DNA of 18,143 nt from CAYJPA01 sp964371945 (lineage in GTDB: Bacteria; Chloroflexota; Chloroflexia; Thermomicrobiales; UBA6265): positions 1 through 18,143 of the forward strand of contig CAYJPA010000101.1 in NCBI GenBank assembly GCA_964371945.1, written 5' to 3'. Position 1 is the first letter of the stretch. Each line of letters begins with the position of its first letter. The translations under genes were made by a program, and so were the position numbers. A model generated the notes under the pieces. That model was not told where the DNA came from. It saw only the letters and a list, made by a program, of their open reading frames with translations, and did no database searches. Shown here piece by piece: positions 6,195-13,479 of the stretch.

Positions 6195-7667
6195 CTATCC
6201 CAACGCAATCGAGCGCCACGCCATGGCAATTCCTAGCAACAACACGATGCATGCGCTGCCCATCGGAGCGAACGTCGAGAACCGGCTGAACGCCGTCGAC
6301 CACCTGCTCGACTGACCTGACGCGCTGTGTTTCACGCGGTTCCAGGTCGGCCCCATCATCGCGACCATGAGACCGAACGCCACCAACACGACCGCGAGAC
6401 CTGCGCTGAAGGCGACGATCGCGATCATGCCCAGCCCTGCCTGATTCATCCCGATCGCGAGCAGCAGGATCGCCAGCGCATCGGGGCACGGGGCAAGACC
6501 GCCAGAGACACCAAGCGTGATCAGACTGCGCCTGGAGACACGCTGGCGCAATTGCAGTGCCTCCTCCAGATGAAGCCGCTTGTGCTCTTCATCGGTCAGG
6601 CGAGCGTGATCGTGATGAAGATGCTCGTCGTGGTGCAGATTCGGCGTAACTCCTTCAGGATTACCGGATGGCCGTACACGATTTAGCGCGGTGCGAAGCA
6701 TCGCGATGCCCATGGTCGCGACCAACAAGCCGGAGATTGCGCCCATCACCGGAATGACCTTCGACGGCAGAAAGAGCTGGCTTGCGCCAAGCGTTGCCAG
6801 TCCAAGCGCGAACACGCTGATCGTGTGGGTGAAGGTCACAATACCCGCCAGGGCAAGCGCGTCGCGGGGCGTACCTCCGGTTGCCACCAAGTAGGCTGCA
6901 ACCAGCGTTTTGCCGTGACCGGGCTGGATCGCGTGCAGCGCACCCATGAGCGCGAAGATACCGAGCAGCGCGATCATGAATGCCGGCGTCTTCTCATGCT
7001 CGAGCGCGCGCCTGGCTTTCGCGAGTACCTCGCTGCCGCTCCACTGACGCGCCGCTTCGGCGGCCGAGCTGTCGCCGCCGGCCGCGACCAATGGATCGGC
7101 AGTGAACGCGACGCGCATCGACGAGCCCGGCCAGCTCTGATCGACAATCTTCGTTCCCGCGCCTTCGTCTACGTTGATCCGGTATGTCGTCCGATTGATC
7201 AGGTAATCGTTTCGTACCGACAGCAGATGGTTCGAGACATTGCCCTCGACCGGGAGAGGTATCGAGAAGGTCAACAGCAACGGGGTGACTCCCAAATGGA
7301 AGTCCTCGATCGGTGGCATGCCGAAGCCAATCGCCGAAGGCGAAACTGGGACACGCGCCTGGTCCAAAGCGACCGTCAATGTACTCGTCCAGAGCTCGAG
7401 CCAGGCGGTCTGCTCCGCTGAACTGACCTCCCCATCGCCGTTCTTGTCAAGCTGCGAGAGCACCAATTCGTTGGCAAGCAATCCGCCTCCAACCGCGATC
7501 GTGATCTCGACCGAGGTCGACTGCAATTGCATGAAGAGATGCTGGGTAAGCTGGTCGAGTGGATGCGCTGAAGCAGAACGAGGTGCGAGAAATACGAGCC
7601 ATAACGCAATGAGACCGCGGAGCACCGGCTGCAACATTCGTACACGAGCGACTCTCACCGAAATCAT
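6195..7667 (-). CDS. NicO/RcnA-family nickel/cobalt transporter with EF-hand ectodomain
   Basis: A 490-residue membrane protein. A signal peptide (about 1-34, ending SASA) is followed by an extracytoplasmic domain (about 35-220) that contains a canonical EF-hand loop, DKNGDGEVSSAE (74-85). The membrane part has the two signature motifs of the nickel/cobalt NicO/RcnA family: HAIQPGHGKT (245-254) and SGGLAPCPDAL (388-398). Between them is a cytosolic His- and Asp-rich loop (343-366) likely to bind metal. The role is transport of Ni2+ or Co2+; import versus export cannot be told from sequence. The ATG at 7667 overlaps the stop of the upstream gene by ATGA, which supports this start; an in-frame ATG at 7637 is the alternative. 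It ends close to the inserted dGTPase cassette. Confidence 0.82.
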   Translation of the reverse strand: MISVRVARVRMLQPVLRGLIALWLVFLAPRSASAHPLDQLTQHLFMQLQSTSVEITIAVGGGLLANELVLSQLDKNGDGEVSSAEQTAWLELWTSTLTVALDQARVPVSPSAIGFGMPPIEDFHLGVTPLLLTFSIPLPVEGNVSNHLLSVRNDYLINRTTYRINVDEGAGTKIVDQSWPGSSMRVAFTADPLVAAGGDSSAAEAARQWSGSEVLAKARRALEHEKTPAFMIALLGIFALMGALHAIQPGHGKTLVAAYLVATGGTPRDALALAGIVTFTHTISVFALGLATLGASQLFLPSKVIPVMGAISGLLVATMGIAMLRTALNRVRPSGNPEGVTPNLHHDEHLHHDHARLTDEEHKRLHLEEALQLRQRVSRRSLITLGVSGGLAPCPDALAILLLAIGMNQAGLGMIAIVAFSAGLAVVLVAFGLMVAMMGPTWNRVKHSASGQSSRWSTAFSRFSTFAPMGSACIVLLLGIAMAWRSIALG

Positions 7668-8077
7668 CCCTGATTGTTGGGACCCTCGACCCCGAGCTTC
7701 GGAACCACCATTGCGAGCCGCCCGGTGTAGCCGGTTGGTAGCTCCCAGTATTTCGCCGCGGCATAAACGGATCGCTTGAATCCGGCAACCATCTGGTGCC
7801 CCACCACGACAGCGGTGACCGTACGGCCGTCATCGGTCGTTACCTTGTGTCGCTTTGGATTGCCCTCAACGGCCCCCGGGATGTGAAGAAGGATGCCCCA
7901 GATATCGCCGACACCCGGGGAGGCGACCACCTTCGAGAAGTTGGGTGAAACTTCGCCGGCATGAGCTTCGGTGAAGCCGCGCGCCACGAACCGCGCGTTT
8001 GGGTGGTTCTTGCGGACTTCGGTCGGATCCATATCGGCGCCGGACAAGAAGAGGTATGTCCCCTTGCTCTCGGTCAT
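7664..8077 (-). CDS. Divergent gamma-glutamylcyclotransferase (AIG2)-like protein
   Basis: A 137-residue protein that weakly matches the gamma-glutamylcyclotransferase/AIG2 fold. A first strand YLFLSGADM stands where members have Y-G-S-N-M. ASPGVGDIWGILLHIP matches the 'pg..vwG.ly.l' strand, and AAKYWELPTGYTGRL matches the typical tail. The usual LD..E segment with the catalytic Glu is not evident, and the glycine-rich substrate loop is altered, so it may be a binding protein or a different amide-cleaving enzyme. The ATG at 8077 has AGGAGA eight bases upstream. Its stop overlaps the start of the transporter gene by ATGA, so the two are coupled; a functional link is unknown. The family call is moderate at best. 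Confidence 0.5.
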   Translation of the reverse strand: MTESKGTYLFLSGADMDPTEVRKNHPNARFVARGFTEAHAGEVSPNFSKVVASPGVGDIWGILLHIPGAVEGNPKRHKVTTDDGRTVTAVVVGHQMVAGFKRSVYAAAKYWELPTGYTGRLAMVVPKLGVEGPNNQG

Positions 8078-8185
8078 GAACTCACTCTCCTGTGCTGCTT
8101 TCTCGTGATGAATTGGGCGCGAGATCCGTTCGCCGGTGTCTGTTGGATGATACCCCGGCTTGAAGCTGGTTTCCTCTGCTGAGGC

Positions 8186-9367
8186 TCAGAATGGAGGCGG
8201 TTTGCTCGAGAGGCCAAGCAATGGCGGATCGATCGGTGCGTTTCGCGCCATGAGCAGTACGCCGAACCGGCCCAAGCCGCCCGGATCGATCAACCGGAGC
8301 ACCACGGACTGTGCGGAAACGTAGTCGGCGAGCGATGCCTCCGGATCACGTTGTAGTGCCACGAGCCGTTCGCCAAGACCCAAACTCGCCAGCAGCGCCG
8401 CCTGAGTCGTAAAGCCCGCCAAGGTCATGCCGCTGGCCTCGCCGGCCTCTTGCAAGGCCGTGAAATCGACATGAGCGGTCAGATCCTGGTGACCGACATT
8501 CACGAATGGATTGTCGGTCACCGTGTGCTCGAAGTAACCCCGGACAGTTCCGCCTAATCGATGGCTTTGAAAGAGCTTATCTACTGAATAACCGTAATCA
8601 ATGATCATCGCAAATCCGCGTTCGATGCCGCGGCAGACCGAAGCGAACCAGTCATTCGCGCCCGGACTGACGTCGTACTTGCCGCCCTCGATCAGCTGAA
8701 CCCTATGGCGCCTGAAATAGTCGGGAATCAACTGAGCCGGTGCAGATGGCGGCCCTATCTCTTCTCCAAAGCCGTTATCTTGCCAGTTCACGAATCGCTC
8801 GAACAGTTGACTGTCTTCCACGATCAACCGGTGCACCGGCAAGGCGTCGGCAACTTCATTCGCGATCACTACGCCCGTGATTGGCTCGGGGTCCGTACCA
8901 GGCTGGATCTCCTCCCCAATGACGATTGAATCGAGTCCGACCTCAGCCATCGCGTCAAGCGCCTGCTTCATCCGGTGTCGATTCGGCTCGACCAACCGGT
9001 ATCGAAGCGCGCCCATGATTGACGGTACGGCTTCTGAGAGGCCCGCGATGATGTCGTACGCGAGACCGCCGACTCCAGACCCATACTCCCGAATCTCAAA
9101 CGTCCGTGGCCGTTCTAGACGCTCCCAGCATTCAGCGATCTGCCGCGCAAGCGTGAGTCCGAAGTAGGCACTCGCCTCGGGCGAGGTCAGAAAGTCGCCG
9201 CCGCGGCCCGGCCGCCGTTCCTCGGTCAGGTAATAGCCGTGCTCAGGGTGATAAAGCGCGAGCTCCATGAACCGGGCAAAAGTGATCCTTCCCGTCTCTT
9301 CGATCTCCGCCCGGATGATCTCGATCAACGGGACGTTTCCCGTAACAGCCAGATTGGTTGGGCTCAC
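8186..9367 (-). CDS. SAM-dependent methyltransferase, MidA/NDUFAF7 family (COG1565)
   Basis: About 393 residues. Family signatures in order are ITFARFMELALYHPEHGYY, GDFLTSPE, the SAM-binding loop EYGSGVGGLAYDI (E94 onward), the NE..DALPVHR motif as ANEVADALPVHRL (about 169-181), an internal MIIDYG strand, and RGYFEHTVTDNPFVNVG followed by DLTAHVDF. The mitochondrial relative NDUFAF7 methylates an arginine of a complex I subunit; bacterial targets are mostly unproven. I chose the GTG at 9367 because AGGGAG lies ten bases upstream. The longer frame from a GTG at 9445 has no ribosome site and would run toward the divergent enolase gene. A 108-base gap separates it from the cyclotransferase-like gene downstream. 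Confidence 0.88.
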   Translation of the reverse strand: MSPTNLAVTGNVPLIEIIRAEIEETGRITFARFMELALYHPEHGYYLTEERRPGRGGDFLTSPEASAYFGLTLARQIAECWERLERPRTFEIREYGSGVGGLAYDIIAGLSEAVPSIMGALRYRLVEPNRHRMKQALDAMAEVGLDSIVIGEEIQPGTDPEPITGVVIANEVADALPVHRLIVEDSQLFERFVNWQDNGFGEEIGPPSAPAQLIPDYFRRHRVQLIEGGKYDVSPGANDWFASVCRGIERGFAMIIDYGYSVDKLFQSHRLGGTVRGYFEHTVTDNPFVNVGHQDLTAHVDFTALQEAGEASGMTLAGFTTQAALLASLGLGERLVALQRDPEASLADYVSAQSVVLRLIDPGGLGRFGVLLMARNAPIDPPLLGLSSKPPPF

Positions 9368-9510
9368 CTGGTGATTGCTCCCTGCGCCTAGACCTTGACC
9401 CGAATGGTAGCGCGGACCGAAATCCGCGAGGCGCTTGCCCACCACCTAGCGGAGTGGTAAGAAGCGGTCTGCGAACGAGCGAACGCGAAATTCAAGTGCC
9501 GGAGGCAGCG

Positions 9511-10671
9511 GTGAAGATAACGGCGGTCAAGGGGTTCCCGGTCAAGGTCGGGCATCGCAATCAGTTCATCGTCAAGATCGAAACCGATGCCGGAATCGAC
9601 GGGGTCGGTGAAGGCGGCATCTCCGGCCACGAAAAGGTCATGCAGGCGATGCTCGATCACTTTGGCACTTTTCTGGTCGGTCAAGATCCCCGCCGGATTG
9701 AGCACATCTGGCAAACCTGTTACCGCGGCGCCTATTTCGAGGGCGGCAAGATCGTCGCCGCCACGCTTTCGGCAATCGATATCGCGCTCTGGGACATTCT
9801 CGGCAAATCGCTCAATGTGCCGGTCTACCAGCTCCTCGGTGGAGCGGCTCGCGAGCGGGTTCCCTGTTTTGCCACGCCCGGCATGCTGAACGGGCCAAAG
9901 GTGGTCGAACAGGCAAAGTCGTTCATCGCGCAGGGGTGGCGATCGCTCAGATTCACCCCGGGTATGGTCGCGGACGGCTGGACCGGCGGCGACGGAGATG
10001 TTTTCGAACCGCTGGAGTCGATCGAGCCTGCGGTTCACTGGTTACGAGAAATTCGTAAGACGGTCGGTCCCGGTATTGAGCTCTCCGTCGACTTCCACCA
10101 TCGGCTCTCCGTCGTCGAAGCCGCCTACTTCTGCCAGCAGATCGCGGATGTCAATCTCTTTTTCCTGGAGGAGCCGATCCGCGCCGAAAACCACAAAGCC
10201 TACGCCCAGCTACGAGCCATGACCCCGGTGCCGTTCGCGATCGGCGAGGAATTCTCGAGCAAGTGGGCGTTCGCGCCCTTCCTTGAGGAGGGGTTGATCA
10301 ATTTCGCGCGAGTTGACCTGTCGAACGTCGGCGGCATCACTGAGGCGAGGAAGGTCGCAGGTTGGTGCGAAACACACTACGTCGACATGATGCCGCACAA
10401 CCCGCTGGGACCGATCACGACCGCTGCTTCAATTCACTGGGCGATCGCTACTCCCAACTTCGCCTATCTGGAGTATCAGCACCGCCTCGCCGAGGCCTAC
10501 CCGGCCGATCTCTTCCCGGAGATGCCGGTGCTCGACGGCGCTGAATTCCCGCTCCCGACCGCGCCCGGGATCGGCGTCACCTTCAACGAAGATGCCGTAA
10601 AGAACCACGCATTCGAGGAATGGGAGGCCCCGCACTGGCATCGCCGCGACGGATCCTACACGAACTGGTAG
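9511..10671 (+). CDS. Enolase-superfamily sugar-acid dehydratase, galactonate dehydratase-like
   Basis: A 386-residue enzyme of the mandelate racemase/muconate lactonizing group. The capping domain (1-115) includes VKIETDAGIDGVGE and the LSAIDIALWDILGK helix. The barrel carries the metal ligands D194 (in VDFHH), E220 (in FLEEP) and E246 (in IGEEF), the His-Asp pair D269 and H296 (MPHNPLGP), and H196 two residues after the first ligand, placed like the acid catalyst of galactonate dehydratases. The C-terminus HRRDGSYTNW matches the 'RrpDGs...W' ending of that branch. The likely reaction is loss of water from an aldonic acid to give a 2-keto-3-deoxy acid; which sugar is unknown. The GTG at 9511 has GGAGG five bases upstream; the frame is open back to 9358 without other support. 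It is followed by repeats and a LacI regulator on the same strand. Confidence 0.88.
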   Translation: MKITAVKGFPVKVGHRNQFIVKIETDAGIDGVGEGGISGHEKVMQAMLDHFGTFLVGQDPRRIEHIWQTCYRGAYFEGGKIVAATLSAIDIALWDILGKSLNVPVYQLLGGAARERVPCFATPGMLNGPKVVEQAKSFIAQGWRSLRFTPGMVADGWTGGDGDVFEPLESIEPAVHWLREIRKTVGPGIELSVDFHHRLSVVEAAYFCQQIADVNLFFLEEPIRAENHKAYAQLRAMTPVPFAIGEEFSSKWAFAPFLEEGLINFARVDLSNVGGITEARKVAGWCETHYVDMMPHNPLGPITTAASIHWAIATPNFAYLEYQHRLAEAYPADLFPEMPVLDGAEFPLPTAPGIGVTFNEDAVKNHAFEEWEAPHWHRRDGSYTNW

Positions 10672-10721
10672 CTTCGAGCCGCTAGCCGCTAGCTTCAAGC
10701 CACAAGCCACAAGCTCGAAGC
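10671..10721. repeat. Short repeats of AGCC/AAGC type with inverted ends
   Basis: Starting at the last base of the enolase stop codon, the sequence is built of near-identical units (GCCGCTA twice, CACAAGC-type twice) and closed by an inverted pair, GCTTCGAGC at 10671-10679 and GCTCGAAGC at 10713-10721. It is noncoding and looks like simple intergenic repeat DNA. Confidence 0.5.
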
Positions 10722-10778
10722 CGAAAGCCTTTGGCTCCATCGTCCTCATACGATGAGCCGCCTCCTCAGTCCGCTGAG

Positions 10779-10805
10779 CCCCTCTCCCGTCGCGCGGGAG
10801 AGGGG
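10779..10805. repeat. Perfect 11-bp palindrome (CCCCTCTCCCG type), intergenic hairpin
   Basis: Bases 10779-10789 pair perfectly with 10795-10805 around the loop TCGCG, followed by TTGGGGTGAGGG. There is no T run. The CCCTCTCCC/GGGAGAGGG hairpin with a GGGGTGAGGG tail is a recurrent intergenic element in many bacteria. It may stop transcription or protect the 3' end of the enolase message. Confidence 0.6.
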
Positions 10806-10835
10806 TTGGGGTGAGGGTTGTCTTTCCCCAAGGTC

Positions 10836-10864
10836 TTGACAAGCTCCCACTTTCGCGTTACTTT
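10836..10864 (+). promoter_or_regulatory. Sigma-70-type promoter of the LacI gene
   Basis: A perfect TTGACA (10836-10841) is followed after 17 bases by TACTTT (10859-10864). A start near 10871 gives a leader of about 33 bases before the ATG at 10904. Confidence 0.6.
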
Positions 10865-10889
10865 ATCGATTAAATTCTTGATCGATTCA
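10862..10889 (+). promoter_or_regulatory. Operator-like palindromes at the LacI promoter
   Basis: Two near-palindromes centred on CG lie 16 bases apart: TTTATCGATTAAA (10862-10874) and TTGATCGATTCA (10878-10889). The first closely resembles the TTAATCGATTAA pattern common to LacI-family operators. They overlap the -10 box and the presumed start point, so they fit autorepression. No clear copy was found upstream of the enolase at 9511. Confidence 0.4.
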
Positions 10890-10903
10890 GAAGAACCGGC
10901 GCC

Positions 10904-11992
10904 ATGAAAAAACCCGATTCAAAATCAAGTGAAGGAGTCACCTTACAGACCATTGCCGACAAGCTCGGGGTTTCGCGCACAACGGTGTCGAACGCATACG
11001 GCCGGCCCGATCAACTCGCACCGTCGCTCCGCGACAAGATCATGGAGTGCGCGAAAGAGCTCGGATACGCGGGTCCAAACGCGGCGGCACGCTCCCTCCG
11101 GTTGGGACGAATCGATGTCATTGGACTCTTGACCACAACCACGCTCTCGTACACGGTCACCGATCCCGCCGCCGTTCAACTGCTGCAGGGTTTTGCCAAA
11201 GTGTTCGACAAGCAGGCATTGAGCTTGCTCACATTGCCCGCACCCATTGATGAAGCGGCGGGCGTGGAATCGGTTCGGAACGCGGTGGTTGACGGATTTC
11301 TGGTCTACGGCGTGGCGAAAGATGATCCGCGGCTCAAAGCGATCATCGAGCGGAACATTCCGGTGGTCGCCATCGACGAGCCGAAGCTGTCGAGCATCGG
11401 ATTCGTTGGAATCGACGACCGCGCCGGCGCGCGGTCTATCGCCGAGCATGTCCTCGCACTTGGCCATCGTCGAATCGGAATCTTGAGCCTGCCGCTTTCG
11501 GACTACGGATTTGGAGGGTTTGCCAACAAGGATCTTCGCAGGGCCGCCACGTATCCCTTCTCGAGCGATCGATTGGATGGATTCGCGGATGCGCTCAGGG
11601 GAGACGGAGTCGACTGGGAAACGACCCCTGTCTATGAGTGCAAGCACAACTCGCGCGAACATGGAGCACGCTGGACTGGCGCGATGCTCGATCGAGAACC
11701 AAGGCCGACCGCGATCATCGCCGCGAGCGATCTGCTCGCGATGGGCGCCATGAGAGCCGCCCACGCGCGTGGCTTGCACGTTCCGGGAGACCTCTCGATC
11801 ACCGGCTTCGACGATATTCCGGAAGTGCAATTCACACGGCCGCCGTTAACCACGATCCGGCAGCCGCTCCGGCAAAAGGGAATTGAGGCCGCACGAATGG
11901 TCGTGGATGGCTGGACGTCGACGAGGCCGCCCAGAGTCATTTTGCCCACCGAGTTGGTGGTACGCGAATCAACTGGTCCAGTTTCTGTTTGA
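10904..11992 (+). CDS. LacI-family transcriptional regulator
   Basis: A 362-residue repressor-type protein. The helix-turn-helix reads VTLQTIADKLGVSRTTVSNAY (12-32). The hinge helix follows as NAAARSLRLGR, and then the periplasmic-binding-protein-like effector domain begins with IDVIGLL. Typical landmarks are VVAIDEP, FVGIDDRAGARSIAEHVLALGHRRIGIL, TAIIAASDLLAMGAMRAAHARGLHVPGDLSITGFDDIP and PPLTTIRQP. The effector is probably a sugar or sugar acid, given the enolase-superfamily genes on both sides. An insertion around residues 198-215 (GFGGFANKDLRRAATYPF) makes the effector domain slightly long. The promoter and overlapping palindromes suggest autoregulation. The small gene at 12057 follows after 64 bases and may be co-transcribed. 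Confidence 0.9.
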   Translation: MKKPDSKSSEGVTLQTIADKLGVSRTTVSNAYGRPDQLAPSLRDKIMECAKELGYAGPNAAARSLRLGRIDVIGLLTTTTLSYTVTDPAAVQLLQGFAKVFDKQALSLLTLPAPIDEAAGVESVRNAVVDGFLVYGVAKDDPRLKAIIERNIPVVAIDEPKLSSIGFVGIDDRAGARSIAEHVLALGHRRIGILSLPLSDYGFGGFANKDLRRAATYPFSSDRLDGFADALRGDGVDWETTPVYECKHNSREHGARWTGAMLDREPRPTAIIAASDLLAMGAMRAAHARGLHVPGDLSITGFDDIPEVQFTRPPLTTIRQPLRQKGIEAARMVVDGWTSTRPPRVILPTELVVRESTGPVSV

Positions 11993-12056
11993 TCGTCGTG
12001 TGGTTTTTCGTCGCGTCGTCGCTTACATCGAATTTTGAAACAAGGAGAATTGAATC

Positions 12057-12293
12057 GTGATGACAACAGTGATGAACGTGGAAGCCGTTCGCGTGGCGGA
12101 GCGGGAGGCTCTGTCAGCGCATTCCGATGCTCGACAGGTATTCGTGGTCGAACGGACGCGCGGCGAGGGACGCATCGTCGCGTTCCGCCGCGGCACAAGC
12201 TCCTTGCTGCACCGGTTTGCCGATGCGCTCGAGCCCCGCTGCGACGTTCCATCTCCAGTTATAACAAATGGATCAACCTATGGCTGCATGTAG
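12057..12293 (+). CDS. Small protein of unknown function downstream of lacI
   Basis: A 78-residue open frame I do not recognise. AAGGAG lies nine bases before a GTG at 12057 (an ATG follows at once), a strong ribosome site, and codon third positions are mostly G or C through most of its length. Both argue that it is real. No membrane segment or signal peptide is seen. The middle reads ARQVFVVERTRGEGRIVAFRRGTSSLLHRFADAL, basic and possibly strand-then-helix; two cysteines lie near the end. It follows the LacI gene by 64 bases without an obvious terminator and ends just before a strong hairpin. The end of the frame, from about residue 66, has lower GC and partly overlaps a small hairpin, so the C-terminus is the weakest part. 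Confidence 0.5.
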   Translation: MMTTVMNVEAVRVAEREALSAHSDARQVFVVERTRGEGRIVAFRRGTSSLLHRFADALEPRCDVPSPVITNGSTYGCM

Positions 12294-12301
12294 CCATTTG
12301 C

Positions 12302-12335
12302 GGAACGGGAGACGCTGTTCGGTGTCTCCCGTTCC
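12302..12335. terminator. Bidirectional terminator hairpin between convergent genes
   Basis: GGAACGGGAGAC (12302-12313) and GTCTCCCGTTCC (12324-12335) form a perfect 12-bp stem with a 10-base loop, lying between the ends of the plus-strand small gene (12293) and the minus-strand enolase (12346). T runs are poor on both sides, but position and stem strength fit a two-way terminator. A smaller hairpin, ATGGCT/AGCCAT at 12280-12297, sits just left of it. Confidence 0.6.
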
Positions 12336-12345
12336 TAGATTCTGG

Positions 12346-13479
12346 TCAATCGACCAATCCTTGACCTCTGCTATACCGGGCAACCGCCTCGAAATCGATC
12401 TCAATCCCCAATCCGGGTCCTTCGGGAATGGCCAGCATCCCCTCGTCATCAAGCTGCCAGCCGCCGGCTTTGATCTCGTCGACATAGGGCGAACCCTGAA
12501 TGTACTCAACATAATCCGTTCCAGAAATCGCCGATGAGAGCTGTAGATCGGCCGCGAGCCCAAGCGCGGTGTTCCAACCATGCGGGATGTAGCGGATGCC
12601 ATTCTCTTGCGCCATCCATGCGATCTTGCGGGATTCGCTGATCCCGCCCACTTTGCAGACATCCGGTTGCACGATATCGAACGCACCACCTTGCAGCCAC
12701 GGCTGGAACGACTGCCTTCGGGTCAGCGTCTCGCCGCCTGTGATCGGGATCCTAGTGTTGCGGCGAAGGTGTACGTAATCCTGGAGAGCGTCAGGGCGCA
12801 GCGCCTCTTCGAACCAAGCGACATCGTATGACGCGAGCATCTCCGCGGTGCGGAGCGCCCAGGTGAAACCGTTCGGCCAGAACGCGTCGCTGCCGCCGGC
12901 GTCGACCATCAACTCTCCGTCCGATCCGATCGCATCGCGGGCGGAGGTTACGATTTCTTCGTCGAGCTTCGCGCTTACTCGTCCAAACGGTCCCCATCCC
13001 ATTTTTACTGCTTTGAACCCCTGCTCGCGGCTCGCTCGGATTCGCTCGGCGAGCGGGCCCGGTTCTTCCATCAGGATCGAGGCATAAGGGCGAACGCGAT
13101 CGCGGTATCGCCCGCCGAGCAGCCGTCCGACTGGCTGACCGGCCGCCTTGCCGAGAATGTCCCAAAGCGCGATGTCGATTCCGCTGATCGCGTGGGTAAT
13201 CGATCCGCCCCTGCCCATCCAGAAGGTGTGCTGGTGCAACTTTTCGCTGACCCGCTCCGGTTCGAGCGCATTCTCGCCAAGGAAAAGCGGTTCCAGCACT
13301 TTGAGCGCGGCCTGCACCAATCCCGCGTTGGTGAAAACACCCCCGAAACCAGTCACGCCCTCGTCGGTCTGAACCGAAATGAGCGTGTGGACGCTGTCTT
13401 CCGGTTTGAGCTCATTGCTCCAGCCGCCCTCGGGCGTCGCGCCGAACAATCCGACCGCCCGAATTTCTCGGATTTTCAC
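12346..13479 (-). CDS. Enolase-superfamily enzyme, mandelate racemase-type
   Basis: A 377-residue enzyme of the mandelate racemase/muconate lactonizing group. The capping domain ends at about 125 after HAISGIDIALWDILGK. Barrel residues are K159 (in FKAVKMGWG), metal ligands D193 (MVDAGG), E224 (WFEEAL) and E250 (TGGETLTRR), then D273 (VQPDVCKVGG) and H300 (IPHGWNT), the His-Asp pair. The reaction is probably dehydration or epimerisation of a sugar acid; a role on amino acids or dipeptides is possible beside a peptide-type ABC system, but the KxK pair of dipeptide epimerases is not seen. The GTG start at 13479 shares GTGA with the methyltransferase stop, and AAGGAA lies about seven bases upstream. 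It is the last gene of the six-gene operon. It differs from the enzyme at 9511 in its catalytic residues and is not a recent duplicate. Confidence 0.87.
   Translation of the reverse strand: MKIREIRAVGLFGATPEGGWSNELKPEDSVHTLISVQTDEGVTGFGGVFTNAGLVQAALKVLEPLFLGENALEPERVSEKLHQHTFWMGRGGSITHAISGIDIALWDILGKAAGQPVGRLLGGRYRDRVRPYASILMEEPGPLAERIRASREQGFKAVKMGWGPFGRVSAKLDEEIVTSARDAIGSDGELMVDAGGSDAFWPNGFTWALRTAEMLASYDVAWFEEALRPDALQDYVHLRRNTRIPITGGETLTRRQSFQPWLQGGAFDIVQPDVCKVGGISESRKIAWMAQENGIRYIPHGWNTALGLAADLQLSSAISGTDYVEYIQGSPYVDEIKAGGWQLDDEGMLAIPEGPGLGIEIDFEAVARYSRGQGLVD

Noticed and set aside
9395..9423. TTGACC, 17 bases, CGAAAT as promoter for the enolase gene at 9511
   Set aside because: The -35 box is good but the -10 box matches only three of six bases, too weak to report as a feature.
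9358..9510. N-terminal extension of the galactonate-dehydratase-like protein
   Set aside because: Family similarity begins at the GTG at 9511, which has GGAGG upstream. The extension would overlap the start of the divergent methyltransferase gene.
10943..11830. Minus-strand open frame of 295 codons
   Set aside because: Antisense to the LacI gene; the product is Arg-rich without recognisable motifs.
12280..12335. Hairpins considered as a riboswitch or attenuator
   Set aside because: They lie downstream of both convergent genes, not in a leader, so termination is the simpler reading.
12035..12364. Alternative plus-strand frame of 109 codons overlapping the small gene after lacI
   Set aside because: It lacks a placed ribosome site, runs through the terminator hairpin into the enolase gene, and has a poor codon pattern compared with the 12057 frame.
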